Assembly: GCF_029223485.1 (NCBI RefSeq)
Contig: NZ_JARHTP010000002.1
Location: forward strand, 1 to 64,000
Source of the DNA: Streptomyces coacervatus
Lineage (GTDB): Bacteria > Actinomycetota > Actinomycetes > Streptomycetales > Streptomycetaceae
Reading direction: 5' to 3'
Length of the DNA stretch: 64,000 nucleotides
The notes under the pieces: model-generated
What the model was told of the DNA's origin: nothing
What the model saw: only the letters and a program-made list of their open reading frames with translations
The model's database searches: none
In this document: positions 41,682 through 50,589 of the stretch, in pieces
How positions within the stretch are numbered: the first letter of the stretch is position 1
Layout: each line of letters begins with the position of its first letter
Position numbers and translations under genes: made by a program

Positions 41682-43187
41682 GTGTCTGACTCCTCACGCG
41701 ATACCGCCGAAGGCGCCGGCTGGGGCGCCGCAGAGCGCGGCGACTACAAGCAGCTGATGCCGCAGCACGTCGAGAAGCTCTCGTGGCTCAACCCGAAGAC
41801 GTTGTGGTCCGCCCGCAACGGCGTGGTGGCCTCCTGGTTCGGGGACCCCACGGGCCGCACCCGCAGCAGATGGGTGGCACAGCGGGAGGCGGCCGGCGCG
41901 CCCGCGGACAAGGTGATCCGGCGCGCGGAGCCGGACCGGTTCTCCTTCATGGTCATCGGCGACACCGGGGAGGGCGACGATCCCCAGTACGCCGTCGTGC
42001 CGGGCTTTCTGAAGATCAGTCAGGACACGAGCTTCGCGGTCATCGCCAGCGACGTGATCTACCCGGTCGGCAGCGCGGACGACTACGCCACGAAGTTCTT
42101 CCGCCCGTACCAGGACTACCAGGCGCCGATCTACGCGATACCCGGCAACCACGACTGGTACGAGGACCTCGGCGCCTTCATGCGCGTCTTCTGCGCGGAC
42201 GCCCCGCCCCTCGCCCCCGAGCCCAAGGCGCGCCCCCTGACCGGGGCCTGGTTCCGCTCCCTCCTGTGGCATCGTCCACGCGCGATGGACGGCCAACACC
42301 TCGACGATGCACGGAAGTTGCGGTCCGCGCCCGCCCAGCAGGCCGTCCAGCCGGGCCCGTACTGGGCCATCGACGCCGGCCCCGTACGGCTGATCGGCAT
42401 AGACACCGGTCTGCTCGGCACCATCGACGCCGAACAGGGCGCCTGGCTGCGCGAGGTGTCCAAGGGCCCCCGCCCCAAGGTCCTCATCACGGGCTCGCCC
42501 CTGTATGTCGACGGTGAGCACCACCCCTGCACCATCGAGGGCGGCAACGGCACCGTCGACGACATCGTCCGCGACCCCGACCACCACTACGTGGCGGCGA
42601 TCGGCGGCGACATCCACAACTACCAGCGCTATCCGGTCCAGGTGGACGGCCGCACCATCCAGTACGTCGTCTCGGGCGGCGGCGGGGCGTTCATGCACGC
42701 CACCCACACCATCCCTCGTATCGACATCGCGGACGTCACCGAGAAGGACTTCCGCTGCTATCCGCTGCGCGGCGATTCCCTCGCGTTCTACAGCAGGCTC
42801 TACGGGCGCCGGCTGCGCCTGGGCCGCCTGTTCACCCTCACCGAGGACGAGGCGATGGCCGTGATCGCCGAGCGGCTCGGCATCCCGCCGACCCGCACAC
42901 CGGGCGGCCCGGTGCGCGTCACCCGCCGTACCCGCATCGTGGCCGCTCTGCTCGGGGCCGGCGGCCGCCCCGACCGCACCTCGCGCTTCCGCCTCCCCGT
43001 CCGCAAGATCTACACGCAGTGGTTCTCGCCGGGTTCGGCGACGTACAGCCCGCCCTTCTTCAAGTGCTTCCTGCGCCTGGACGTCACCCCGGAGGCGATC
43101 CGACTGCGCTGCCACGCGGCCACCGGCAACCGCGCTCAGGAGATCGACCCGCCGGTCGAGGACGAGGTGACGATCCCCTTGGCCTGA
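41682..43187 (+). CDS. Calcineurin-like metallophosphoesterase
   Basis: A 501-residue protein with the metallophosphoesterase signatures in order: VIGDTGEGDD (first metal Asp), SDVIYPVG, IPGNHDWYED (GNHD motif) and GGDIHNYQRY (His-containing last motif). This gives the dinuclear-metal phosphatase fold at about residues 85-365. The C-terminal 130 residues are specific to an actinobacterial subgroup and have no function I can name. There is no signal peptide. The GTG start at 41682 was chosen because the frame upstream is low-quality sequence antisense to the neighbouring protease. The substrate (nucleotide, phospholipid or protein phosphate) cannot be told from sequence. Confidence 0.87.
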   Translation: MSDSSRDTAEGAGWGAAERGDYKQLMPQHVEKLSWLNPKTLWSARNGVVASWFGDPTGRTRSRWVAQREAAGAPADKVIRRAEPDRFSFMVIGDTGEGDDPQYAVVPGFLKISQDTSFAVIASDVIYPVGSADDYATKFFRPYQDYQAPIYAIPGNHDWYEDLGAFMRVFCADAPPLAPEPKARPLTGAWFRSLLWHRPRAMDGQHLDDARKLRSAPAQQAVQPGPYWAIDAGPVRLIGIDTGLLGTIDAEQGAWLREVSKGPRPKVLITGSPLYVDGEHHPCTIEGGNGTVDDIVRDPDHHYVAAIGGDIHNYQRYPVQVDGRTIQYVVSGGGGAFMHATHTIPRIDIADVTEKDFRCYPLRGDSLAFYSRLYGRRLRLGRLFTLTEDEAMAVIAERLGIPPTRTPGGPVRVTRRTRIVAALLGAGGRPDRTSRFRLPVRKIYTQWFSPGSATYSPPFFKCFLRLDVTPEAIRLRCHAATGNRAQEIDPPVEDEVTIPLA

Positions 43188-43261
43188 TCACGGGAACACC
43201 GCAGGGCGCGACGGAGTTGGCAGTGGCGTATGCGATTGAAACTTCAATGACGGAGGGGTTC

Positions 43262-44296
43262 ATGCCGCCGACCTCACGCCCGCTGCGCAAGCTGGGTTTC
43301 CTCACCATCGGCCTGTTCGACGAGGCCGATCCGCGCCGGGGCCACGAGTCCACGCTGGAGATCATCGAGCTGGGCGAGCGGCTCGGCTTCGACAGCGCAT
43401 GGCTGCGCCACCGTCATCTCCAGTACGGCATCTCGTCCCCCGTCGCCGTCATGGCGGCGGCTTCGCAGCGCACCCGCCGTATCGAGCTCGGCACCGCGGT
43501 CATCCCGCTGGGCTGGGAGAACCCGCTGCGGCTGGCCGAGGACCTGGCGACGGTCGACATCCTGTCCGGGGGCCGCATCAACCCGGGTGTCAGCGTCGGC
43601 CCGCCGATGCACTACGACCAGGTCAAGGAGGCGCTGTACCCGGACACGGCCGACGCCGAGGACTTCTCCTACGAGCGGGTGCGGCGGCTGCTGGACTTCG
43701 TGCGCGGCAAGAGCGCGACGGACTTCAGCGGCATCGAGGGCTTCGAGGTGTTCTCCGACCGGGTGCAGCCGCAGTCCCCCGGTCTGGGCCGCCGGATGTG
43801 GTACGGCGGCGGCAGCCTCGGTTCGGCGCGCTGGGCCGGCGAGAACGGCATGAACTTCCTGACCAGCAGCGTCGTCAAGGCGGAGGGAGCGTACCGGGAG
43901 ACGGACTTCGACTTCGCCGAGATCCAGCTGTCCCTCATCCGCGCCTTCCGCGCCGCCCACCCGGACGGCGACGCTGCCCGCGTCTCGCATGGCCTGGTCG
44001 TCATCCCCACCGACTCCGCCACTCCCCAGCAGCGGGCGAAGTACGAGGAGTTCGTGGCCAGGCGCACCCCAAGGACGGCCTCTCCGCAGGGCCCGGCCCG
44101 GCTGCTGTTCGCCCCGGACATCGTCGGCACCTCCGAGGAGATCGCCGAACAGCTCCACGCCCATGCCGCGTTCCGCGAGGTGGACGAGGTGGCGTTCGCG
44201 CTGCCGTTCACCTTCGAGCACGAGGACTACGTGCAGATCCTCACCGACATGGCGACCGAACTCGGCCCGGCGCTGGGCTGGCAGCCCGCCGCCTGA
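43262..44296 (+). CDS. LLM-class flavin-dependent oxidoreductase
   Basis: A 344-residue bacterial-luciferase-like monooxygenase. The opening strand KLGFLTIGLFDEADP, the RTRRIELGTAVIPLGWENPLRLAEDLATVDILSGGRI block and the later YGGGSLGSARWAGENG region are characteristic of the family, which uses reduced FMN or F420. The start at 43262 was chosen because GGAGGGG lies just before it; an ATG at 43247 is an alternative. It ends 2 bp from the end of the convergent TauD-type dioxygenase. The pairing recalls organosulfonate use, where SsuD-type enzymes and TauD release sulfite, but no transporter is adjacent, so this is a suggestion only. Confidence 0.87.
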   Translation: MPPTSRPLRKLGFLTIGLFDEADPRRGHESTLEIIELGERLGFDSAWLRHRHLQYGISSPVAVMAAASQRTRRIELGTAVIPLGWENPLRLAEDLATVDILSGGRINPGVSVGPPMHYDQVKEALYPDTADAEDFSYERVRRLLDFVRGKSATDFSGIEGFEVFSDRVQPQSPGLGRRMWYGGGSLGSARWAGENGMNFLTSSVVKAEGAYRETDFDFAEIQLSLIRAFRAAHPDGDAARVSHGLVVIPTDSATPQQRAKYEEFVARRTPRTASPQGPARLLFAPDIVGTSEEIAEQLHAHAAFREVDEVAFALPFTFEHEDYVQILTDMATELGPALGWQPAA

Positions 44297-44298
44297 GG

Positions 44299-45273
44299 TC
44301 ACCAGCGCCCGGGCTCGGTCCCCGTGATCGGCTCCGACGGCTTGCCGTCCACCCCGACCGGCACGTCGCCCGTGAGCATCACGCGGTGCATGATCCGGGG
44401 GAAGTCGAGGTGGGCGTTGTCGCCGGGAGCGAGGTGGATGGTGGCCCGGTTGTCCCAGAAGGCCACGCTGCCCGGCTCCCAGCGGAACCGCACCGTGTAC
44501 TCGGGCCGCACCGCCTGCTCCAGCAGCATGTCGAGGAGGGCCTGGCTCTCCGGGCGGGAGACGCCGGCGATCTGTTCCAGGTAGTAGCCGTTGACGAACA
44601 GCACCCGCTCCCCCGTCTCCGGATGCACCCGCACCAGCGGGTGCACCGAGGCGACCTGATGGTCCAGCAGGTGCCGCAGATAGGCGTCGTCGCCGGGCCG
44701 CGGCTGGTAGCCGACGCCGAGCCGGTGCTCGGCGCGCAGCCCGTCGACGAACTCCCTTACGGGAGCGGACAGTCCGGCGTAAGCGGCCGCCAGGTTCGAC
44801 CAGGTCGTGTCGCCTCCGTACGGCGGGACGGTCTCGGCGCGCAGGATCGTCGCGGCCGGCGGGTCGATGCGGGCGCCGTGGTCGCAGTGCCAGCCGCGCA
44901 GCAGCGTGTGCCGCCGGCGTTGCAGCCACTCGTCGTGCTCCATGCCGAACCGCCCGCCCAGCTCCAGCCGGTCGGCGGTCGTCTCCACCTCGGGGAAGTC
45001 CGGCGGCGAGGCGCTGCCCCGCCTGCCGAGCAGGACGGGCTCGCCGAACAGGCGCGCGAACGCCACGTGCCCGGCGTGGTCCAGCTGCTGCCCGCGGAAG
45101 AACACCACCTTCCAGCGCAGCACCGCCGCGCGGATCGCGGCGACTACGGCGTCCTCCAGCCCGTCGGCCAGATCGACGCCCGTGATCTCGGCTCCGATGT
45201 GCCCGGCGACCGGTTTCACCTCGATCCCCGCGCTCTGTTCAACGCCGGTCACCGTGTCCCGTTCGGTCGTCAT
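44299..45273 (-). CDS. TauD/TfdA-family 2-oxoglutarate dioxygenase
   Basis: A 324-residue Fe(II)/2-oxoglutarate-dependent dioxygenase. The metal triad begins with H129-x-D131 in GWHCDHG, and the distal His lies in the final segment RIMHRVML, whose Arg would bind 2-oxoglutarate. An early ITGVDLADGL motif is typical of the family. Members hydroxylate taurine, other sulfonates, 2,4-D or alkyl sulfates; the substrate here is not determined. It is convergent with the flavin monooxygenase, with 2 bp between stops. The gene starts with ATG at 45273 and diverges from the aldo/keto reductase. Confidence 0.9.
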   Translation of the reverse strand: MTTERDTVTGVEQSAGIEVKPVAGHIGAEITGVDLADGLEDAVVAAIRAAVLRWKVVFFRGQQLDHAGHVAFARLFGEPVLLGRRGSASPPDFPEVETTADRLELGGRFGMEHDEWLQRRRHTLLRGWHCDHGARIDPPAATILRAETVPPYGGDTTWSNLAAAYAGLSAPVREFVDGLRAEHRLGVGYQPRPGDDAYLRHLLDHQVASVHPLVRVHPETGERVLFVNGYYLEQIAGVSRPESQALLDMLLEQAVRPEYTVRFRWEPGSVAFWDNRATIHLAPGDNAHLDFPRIMHRVMLTGDVPVGVDGKPSEPITGTEPGRW

Positions 45274-45410
45274 GCGCGCTCCGATGGTCGCCCGGACCGG
45301 CTCCGCTCGGCCGGTCCCGTATCCGATCTTCGCAGGGACCCGTCCGGTTGATCACAGCTCGCTCCTCCGTGACGCTGGATGTACGGCACCGTCGAGGGAA
45401 AGGTCCCACC

Positions 45411-46241
45411 GTGGTCAGCATCCCCACGCACACGCTCAATGACGGCATGAAGCTCCCCGCCATCGGCCTCGGCACCTATCCGATGAGTGACACGGAGGCT
45501 GAACGGTCGGTGTCCGAGGCTCTGGGCCTGGGCTACCGCCTGGTCGACACGGCCACCAACTACAGCAATGAGTCCGGAGTCGGCTTCGGCATCACCCGCA
45601 GTGGCGTCCCCCGCGAGGAGGTCGTGGTCACGACGAAGCTCCCGGGCCGCCACCACGGCTATGAGGAGACGCTCGCCTCATTCGAGGACTCCCGCCGCCG
45701 GCTCGGCCTGGAGTACGTCGACCTGTACCTGATCCACTGGCCCCTCCCCCGCATCGACAGATACGTCGACTCGTGGCGCGCCATGATCAAGCTCCGGGAG
45801 GACGGCCTGGTCCGCTCCATCGGCGTCTCCAATTTCACCGCCGAGCACATCGAGCGGCTGGAGAAGGAGACCGGGGTGCTGCCGTCCGTCAACCAGATCG
45901 AGCTGCATCCGTTCTTTCCGCAGGACGAGCTGCGCGCCTTCCACACCGCCAGGGGCATCCTCACCGAGAGCTGGACCCCGCTGGGCCGGAGCAAGGGCCT
46001 GCTGGACGATCCCGCGGTTATCGCGGTGGCCGAGGCCTTCGGCGTGACGCCCGGCCAGGTCGTCCTGCGCTGGCACACCCAGCTGGGCACGGTGCCCATC
46101 CCGAAGTCGTCGAACCCCGAGCGGCAGCGGGCGAACCTCGACATCTTCGGCTTCGAACTCGGCCCCGCCCAGCTCGACGCGATCAGCGACCGGGTCCATC
46201 GGCGCCTCGGCGGAGACCCTGAGATGCACGAGGAGTTCTGA
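45411..46241 (+). CDS. Aldo/keto reductase
   Basis: A 276-residue AKR of the bacterial 2,5-diketogluconate-reductase type. The catalytic tetrad is complete: Asp46 and Tyr51 (DTATNYSNE), Lys76 (TTKLPG) and His109 (LIHWPLP). The NADPH-binding segment IPKSSNPERQRANLDIF lies near the C-terminus. The GTG at 45411 was chosen because the N-terminus then matches the family (VSIPTHTLNDGMKLPAIGLGT), with AAAGG upstream. It reduces aldehydes, ketones or sugar derivatives in the cytoplasm. It stands alone, between the dioxygenase and the cupin gene. Confidence 0.92.
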   Translation: MVSIPTHTLNDGMKLPAIGLGTYPMSDTEAERSVSEALGLGYRLVDTATNYSNESGVGFGITRSGVPREEVVVTTKLPGRHHGYEETLASFEDSRRRLGLEYVDLYLIHWPLPRIDRYVDSWRAMIKLREDGLVRSIGVSNFTAEHIERLEKETGVLPSVNQIELHPFFPQDELRAFHTARGILTESWTPLGRSKGLLDDPAVIAVAEAFGVTPGQVVLRWHTQLGTVPIPKSSNPERQRANLDIFGFELGPAQLDAISDRVHRRLGGDPEMHEEF

Positions 46242-46350
46242 GCCGCCCACGGGATGGCCGACTCACGGCGTTCCGAGGCGGATTGACTCGTTCCGGCCCC
46301 AACAGGCCTCCCGGGCCTCTATGTTCACGGCGGTACTCGATCTTCGCCAC

Positions 46351-46392
46351 TTGTCCCTCATCCCTTGTCCCTCATCCCTCGTCCCTCGTCCC
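46351..46392 (+). repeat. Six tandem 7-bp repeats before the cupin gene
   Basis: Six heptamers follow one another without gaps: TTGTCCC, TCATCCC, TTGTCCC, TCATCCC, TCGTCCC, TCGTCCC. The first four form an exact 14-bp duplication. They end next to the GGGAGG ribosome-binding site of the cupin gene and so probably lie in its mRNA leader. Confidence 0.8.
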
Positions 46393-46407
46393 GGGAGGCC
46401 TTTCCGT

Positions 46408-46842
46408 ATGCGCAACGCGCTCCGTACCGCCGTCGTCGGCGCGGTCGTCACCGGCACCGTCCTGACCTGCGGTTCCGCAGGTGCCACGCCTCCGGGTCCG
46501 GGGGTGACCGCCAAGCTGATCAGCAAGACCACGGTCGGGGACACCGACTACGTACTGCGGGAGATCACCGTTCCGCCCGGCCAGAGCACCGGATGGCACT
46601 ACCACGACGGCCCGCTCTACGGCTACGTCCAGCAGGGCACCCTCAGCCACTACCACTCGGACTGCGCCGAGGACGGCCTGTATCCGAAGGGCAGCACGCT
46701 CCGCGAGCCGGCCGGGCCGAGTGAGGTCCACCTCGGGCGCAACGAGGGCGACACCCCGCTCGTCCTCGACGTGCTGTACGTCCTGCCGCACGGCGCGCCG
46801 TTCTCGGAGGACGCGCCCAACCCGGGCTGCGACTTCCAGTGA
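46408..46842 (+). CDS. Secreted cupin-domain protein
   Basis: A 144-residue exported protein. A signal peptide covers about residues 1-30 (MRNALRTAVVGAVVTGTVLT, AGA-TP cleavage). The mature part is a single cupin with the metal-binding first motif GWHYHDGPLYGYVQQG and a later HLGRNEG segment; two Cys near the ends may pair. Such small secreted cupins are common in Streptomyces and have no settled function. The ATG at 46408, 9 bp after GGGAGG, was preferred over 46321, which would put the 7-bp repeats into the protein. Its stop abuts the stop of the convergent SpoIIE-type gene. Confidence 0.85.
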   Translation: MRNALRTAVVGAVVTGTVLTCGSAGATPPGPGVTAKLISKTTVGDTDYVLREITVPPGQSTGWHYHDGPLYGYVQQGTLSHYHSDCAEDGLYPKGSTLREPAGPSEVHLGRNEGDTPLVLDVLYVLPHGAPFSEDAPNPGCDFQ

Positions 46843-49185
46843 TCACACGGGTGGGAGCGTCTGTTCGGCCCAGATGGTCTTGCCCCGGCCCGTCTGCCGA
46901 CTGCCCCAGCGCTGGGTGAGCTGGGCGACCAGCAGCAGTCCGCGGCCGCCCTCGTCGAAGGCGTGGGCCCGGCGCAGATGCGGTGAGGTGGAACTGCCGT
47001 CGGAGACCTCGCAGATGAGGCTGCGGTCGCGGATCAGCCGCAGCTGCACGGGGGGTGCGCCGTACCGGATCGCGTTGGTGACCAGTTCGCTGACGACCAG
47101 TTCGGTGACGAAGGCGGCCTCGTCCAGGCCCCAGGCCGTCAGTTGGGCGGTGGCGGCCTGCCGGGCCGCGGCCACGTGCTCCGGGTCCGGGGTGATGTCC
47201 CAGGTGGCGACCCGGTCCTCGCCCAGTGCCCGGGTGCGGGCCAGCAGCAGGGCCACGTCGTCACTGGGCTCCTCGGGCAGCACGGCCTTGAGGACCGTGT
47301 CGCAGAGGGTATCGAGGGTCTCTGCGGGGGCGGTCAGTGCGCGGCACAGCTCGGCGGTGGCGTGGTCGACGTCGCGGTCGCGGTCCTCGATCAGGCCGTC
47401 CGTGTAGAGGGCGACGACGGAGCCCTCGGGCAGTTCCAGTTCCGTCGCCTCGAAGGGCAGACCGCCGACGCCGAGCGGGGGCCCAGCCGTCATGGGGACA
47501 AGGCTCGCGGTGCCGTCGGGCCATACGACGGCGGGCGGTGGATGGCCGGCTGCGGCGAGGTCGAGGCGGCGCGAGACGGGGTCGTAGACGGCGTAGAGGC
47601 AGGTGGCGCCGAGCTCGGCGGCCTCGTCGTCGGTGTCGTCCGACGCCAGGTGGGTGACCAGGTCGTCGAGGTGGGTGAGGAGTTCGTCCGGCGGCAGGTC
47701 CACGTCCGCGAGGGTGCGTACGGCGGTGCAGAGGCGGCCCATGGTCGCCGAGGAGGGGATGCCGTGGCCGACCACGTCGCCGACGACGAGGGCGACGCGG
47801 CTGCCGGACAGCGGGATCACGTCGAACCAGTCGCCGCCGAGGCCGGCCGGCGATCCGGAGGGCAGATAGCGGTGGGCCACCTCGACCACGGCCTGTCCAG
47901 GCAGCCCTCTGGGCAGCAGGCTGTGCTGCAGGGCCAGTGCGGTGGTGCGTTCGCGAGCGAAGCGGCGGGCATTGTCGATGCAGACGGCGGCGCGGCTGGC
48001 GAGTTCCTCGGCGAGGACGGCGTCGTCACCGCCGTAGTCGTCGGGATTGGCGATGCGGACGGCGACCGCGACGCCCAGGGTGGTGCCGCGGGCGCGCAGC
48101 GGCACGGCGAGCATCGAGTGGACGCCCTTGCGGTGGCGGCGGCCGGCGGGGGCCCGGGCGTTGCGTTCGGCGACCCACCGCATGAAGTCGGGCTCGCCCG
48201 CCTGGCCGAGGACGGCCCGCCCGCTGTGCAGGGCCTTCGCGGGCGGCGAGAACGGTGGGTAGACGTCGGTGTCGCCCACGTGCACGGCGGCCTCGGGTGT
48301 GCCCTCGGTGACGGAGACATGGGCGACGCGGCGCAGAACGACGTCGAACTCCGGCAGGGCGGGCTGTTCCTCCGCCCCAAGAGCCCAGTCGAGCAGGTCC
48401 ACGCTGGCGAAGTCTGCGTAGCGGGGCACCAGGAGTTCGACGAGTTCCTCGGCGGTGCGCACCACGTCCAGGGTGGTGCCGATGGAGGCCGCCGCCTCGT
48501 TCAGCAGCGCCAGCCGCTCGCGGGCCCAGTACTGCTCGGTGCTGTCGAACGCCGCCAGGGCGACCGCGTGGATTTCGCCGGAGGCGTCCCGCAAAGGCCA
48601 CATGTCGGTGGTCCAGGCGTGCTCCCGGTTCAGGGCAGGGGCTCCCGTATAGCTCTCGTACCGGGCCGGTCTGCCCGTCTCGGCGACCTGGCGCAGATGG
48701 GCCAGGAAGCCGCGGCTGTGCACGGCGTCCTCCACGGTGTCCGAGAAGAACCGCCCCAGCAGCATCTCCTCCGGCACCCCCATGACCCGGCAGGCCACGT
48801 CATTGAGGCGCAGGTAGTGCTGGCGGGTGTCGAAGACCGACATCGACATCGACGCCTGCTGGAAGGCCTGGCCGGCCAGGGTGGAGCGGCGGTGGTCGCC
48901 GGAGGGTTCAGCCGTGATCATGTAGCCGCCGGGCGCGCCGCCCCCGGCCAGGACCGCCCATGCCCGCATCGCGAGCGGAACGGCGGAGCCGTCGCGGTGG
49001 CGCAGCACGACGGTGCCGGTCAGCGCCGTCACCGCTTCGGACGGCGGGTCCTCGGCCAGCAGGTCCCGTGCCGCGCGGCCCACGGCCTCCTCGGCCGGGT
49101 AGCCCGTCAGCTGCCGGGCGCCCTCGCTCCATCCCGTCACGATGCCGCGGGCATCCACGATCGCCGCAGCAGTGGCCTGCTCCAT
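46843..49185 (-). CDS. PAS-GAF-SpoIIE phosphatase with HATPase domain
   Basis: A 780-residue signalling protein. Domains in order are two PAS-like segments (about 5-225), a GAF domain (about 230-420), a PP2C/SpoIIE phosphatase (about 430-640; GGDWFDV, YTDGLIE and DDVALL supply the metal-binding Asp residues) and a C-terminal anti-sigma-type HATPase (about 655-780; N-box ELVTNAIRYG and EGGRGLLLV). This Streptomyces layout suits a switch that dephosphorylates an anti-anti-sigma factor and can itself bind one. No sigma factor or STAS gene is adjacent. The start at 49185 was chosen because a terminator for the upstream peroxiredoxin gene lies just before it. Confidence 0.9.
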   Translation of the reverse strand: MEQATAAAIVDARGIVTGWSEGARQLTGYPAEEAVGRAARDLLAEDPPSEAVTALTGTVVLRHRDGSAVPLAMRAWAVLAGGGAPGGYMITAEPSGDHRRSTLAGQAFQQASMSMSVFDTRQHYLRLNDVACRVMGVPEEMLLGRFFSDTVEDAVHSRGFLAHLRQVAETGRPARYESYTGAPALNREHAWTTDMWPLRDASGEIHAVALAAFDSTEQYWARERLALLNEAAASIGTTLDVVRTAEELVELLVPRYADFASVDLLDWALGAEEQPALPEFDVVLRRVAHVSVTEGTPEAAVHVGDTDVYPPFSPPAKALHSGRAVLGQAGEPDFMRWVAERNARAPAGRRHRKGVHSMLAVPLRARGTTLGVAVAVRIANPDDYGGDDAVLAEELASRAAVCIDNARRFARERTTALALQHSLLPRGLPGQAVVEVAHRYLPSGSPAGLGGDWFDVIPLSGSRVALVVGDVVGHGIPSSATMGRLCTAVRTLADVDLPPDELLTHLDDLVTHLASDDTDDEAAELGATCLYAVYDPVSRRLDLAAAGHPPPAVVWPDGTASLVPMTAGPPLGVGGLPFEATELELPEGSVVALYTDGLIEDRDRDVDHATAELCRALTAPAETLDTLCDTVLKAVLPEEPSDDVALLLARTRALGEDRVATWDITPDPEHVAAARQAATAQLTAWGLDEAAFVTELVVSELVTNAIRYGAPPVQLRLIRDRSLICEVSDGSSTSPHLRRAHAFDEGGRGLLLVAQLTQRWGSRQTGRGKTIWAEQTLPPV

Positions 49186-49226
49186 AGGGTTCAGGATGGT
49201 GCTTTTGTCCCACTGCTTCAACCGAA

Positions 49227-49251
49227 ACGGAGGGCCGCTCGGGCCCTCCGT
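49227..49251 (-). terminator. Terminator after the peroxiredoxin gene
   Basis: A 10-bp stem, ACGGAGGGCC with its complement, has a 5-nt loop and is followed on the minus strand by TTTC. It lies 11 bp after the peroxiredoxin stop and upstream of the SpoIIE-type gene. Confidence 0.8.
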
Positions 49252-49261
49252 CTCGCGGATG

Positions 49262-49729
49262 TCACTTCTTGTGTGCACGCAGGGCGGTGAGGGCCCGGTC
49301 GGCGTGGGTGTTCATCCTCAGTTCGCTGCGGACGATCTCGAGGACGGTGCGGTCCTGGGCTATGACGAAGGTGACCCGTTTGGTGGGGGCCAGGGTGAAG
49401 CCGCGCTTCACGCCGAACCGCTCGCGGATCGTGCCGTCCGCGTCGGACAGGAGCGGCATGCCGAGGTTGTGGCGGCCGGTGAACTCCTGCTGCTTGTCGA
49501 CGGAGTCGCCGCTGATGCCCACGGGCCGGGCGCCGACGGCCGCGAACTCGGCGGCCAGGTCACGGAAGTGGCAGGCCTCCGCGGTGCAGCCCGCGGTGAG
49601 GGCGGCGGGATAGAAGAAGAGCACGATCGGTCCGTCGGCGAGCAGCTCGGACAGGGTGCGGCTGGTGCCGGTCTCGTCCGGCAGCTCGAAGTCGTCGATC
49701 TTGTCGCCGACGTTCACACGCTCGGTCAT
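49262..49729 (-). CDS. PrxQ/BCP-type peroxiredoxin
   Basis: A 155-residue thiol peroxidase. The active-site segment PAALTAGCTAEACHF has the peroxidatic Cys48 and a resolving Cys53 four residues further on, the PrxQ arrangement. The expected catalytic Thr (Thr45) and a later Arg are present. It reduces H2O2 and organic hydroperoxides using thioredoxin or a similar donor in the cytoplasm. Its ATG directly follows the TAG of the DoxX-like gene with no intervening base, so the two are translated together. Confidence 0.93.
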   Translation of the reverse strand: MTERVNVGDKIDDFELPDETGTSRTLSELLADGPIVLFFYPAALTAGCTAEACHFRDLAAEFAAVGARPVGISGDSVDKQQEFTGRHNLGMPLLSDADGTIRERFGVKRGFTLAPTKRVTFVIAQDRTVLEIVRSELRMNTHADRALTALRAHKK

Positions 49730-50107
49730 CTACCGGCCCTCCCCGTTCTTCGCGACGCTGCGGGCCCACAGCACCAGGGGCAGCTGCAGCGGTAGCCGTC
49801 CGATGGCCGCAGCCTTCTGCGGGGTGGGGCGGTGTCGCCAGTCGATGGCCATCTTCACGTTGGCGGGGAACACGCCGACGAAGAACGCGGCGGCGGCGAG
49901 GGCCGCGGGCTTGCGGGTGCGGGGCAGCGCGATGCCCGCGGCAAGGGCCAGTTCGGCGGCGCCGCTGGCGTACGTCCATGTCCTGGGCTTGCCCGGCAGG
50001 GCCCCCGGGATGGTCTCGTCGAACTTGTGGGGCGAGGCGAAGTGGGCGACACCCGCGGTGGCCAGTAGGCCGGCGAGCAGCAGGGGCGAGCGTTCGGACC
50101 GTGGCAC
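49730..50107 (-). CDS. DoxX-family membrane protein
   Basis: A 125-residue protein with about four transmembrane segments and a DoxX-like pattern (LLAGLLATAGVAHF, then KFDETIPGALPG and AAELALAAGIALP). The GTG start at 50107 has an excellent GAGGAGG site. Some DoxX proteins form membrane complexes with thiol-redox enzymes under oxidative stress. The gene abuts a peroxiredoxin gene, so a role in membrane-linked thiol balance is a fair inference. It is the first gene of a two-gene operon that ends at the 49227-49251 hairpin. Confidence 0.86.
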   Translation of the reverse strand: MPRSERSPLLLAGLLATAGVAHFASPHKFDETIPGALPGKPRTWTYASGAAELALAAGIALPRTRKPAALAAAAFFVGVFPANVKMAIDWRHRPTPQKAAAIGRLPLQLPLVLWARSVAKNGEGR

Positions 50108-50199
50108 GGTTCCTCCTCTGATGACCTGCCGTCGGATGTTACCCGAGGGTAGAGGGGGTTCTTGCGGCGGCCGGTCCGATCCGGAAGCCGGGCCCCGGG

Positions 50200-50337
50200 T
50201 GCGGCAGTTGTGGGCCGCCGGTGGGCACCCGAACGAGCGGCGGAAGAGGTCGACGAAGGCACTCGCGGAGGACCAGCCGCAGTGGTGAGCGGCGATCGTG
50301 ACGGGTGTGCCGTCGGCCGACATGCGCCGGGCGTGTC
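50200..50337 (-). pseudogene. Remnant of an AraC-family regulator
   Basis: The minus-strand frame reads HARRM, then SADGTPVTIAAHHCGWSSAS and AFVDLFRRSFGCPPAAH. This matches the second helix-turn-helix of AraC/XylS regulators. An in-frame TGA lies directly before HARRM. I find no N-terminal domain or first HTH in the 250 bp upstream. Only the last 45 or so codons of the parent gene appear to survive. Confidence 0.68.
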
Positions 50338-50589
50338 AGAGGCGGTAGTGGGTGCGCCAATGCGGGCGGGCGACTGAAGGTGGTGCCCCGGTCGTACGGC
50401 GTGACCGTCCCTCCGTCCTTGGGGCGCCGACCGGCCCCACGTCGCTGCGGACCGCGCCGGTCCCCCTGATCGTGCTTCCCGCCCTGGGCCCGCTCCTGCT
50501 GTGCGGTCTGCCGGAGCCCGCTGCGGCGGTGCAGCCGACGGGCGTGCGCGTGCGCCCCCGCGCGACGTCGGCCCAAGGGAGGCGTGGGG

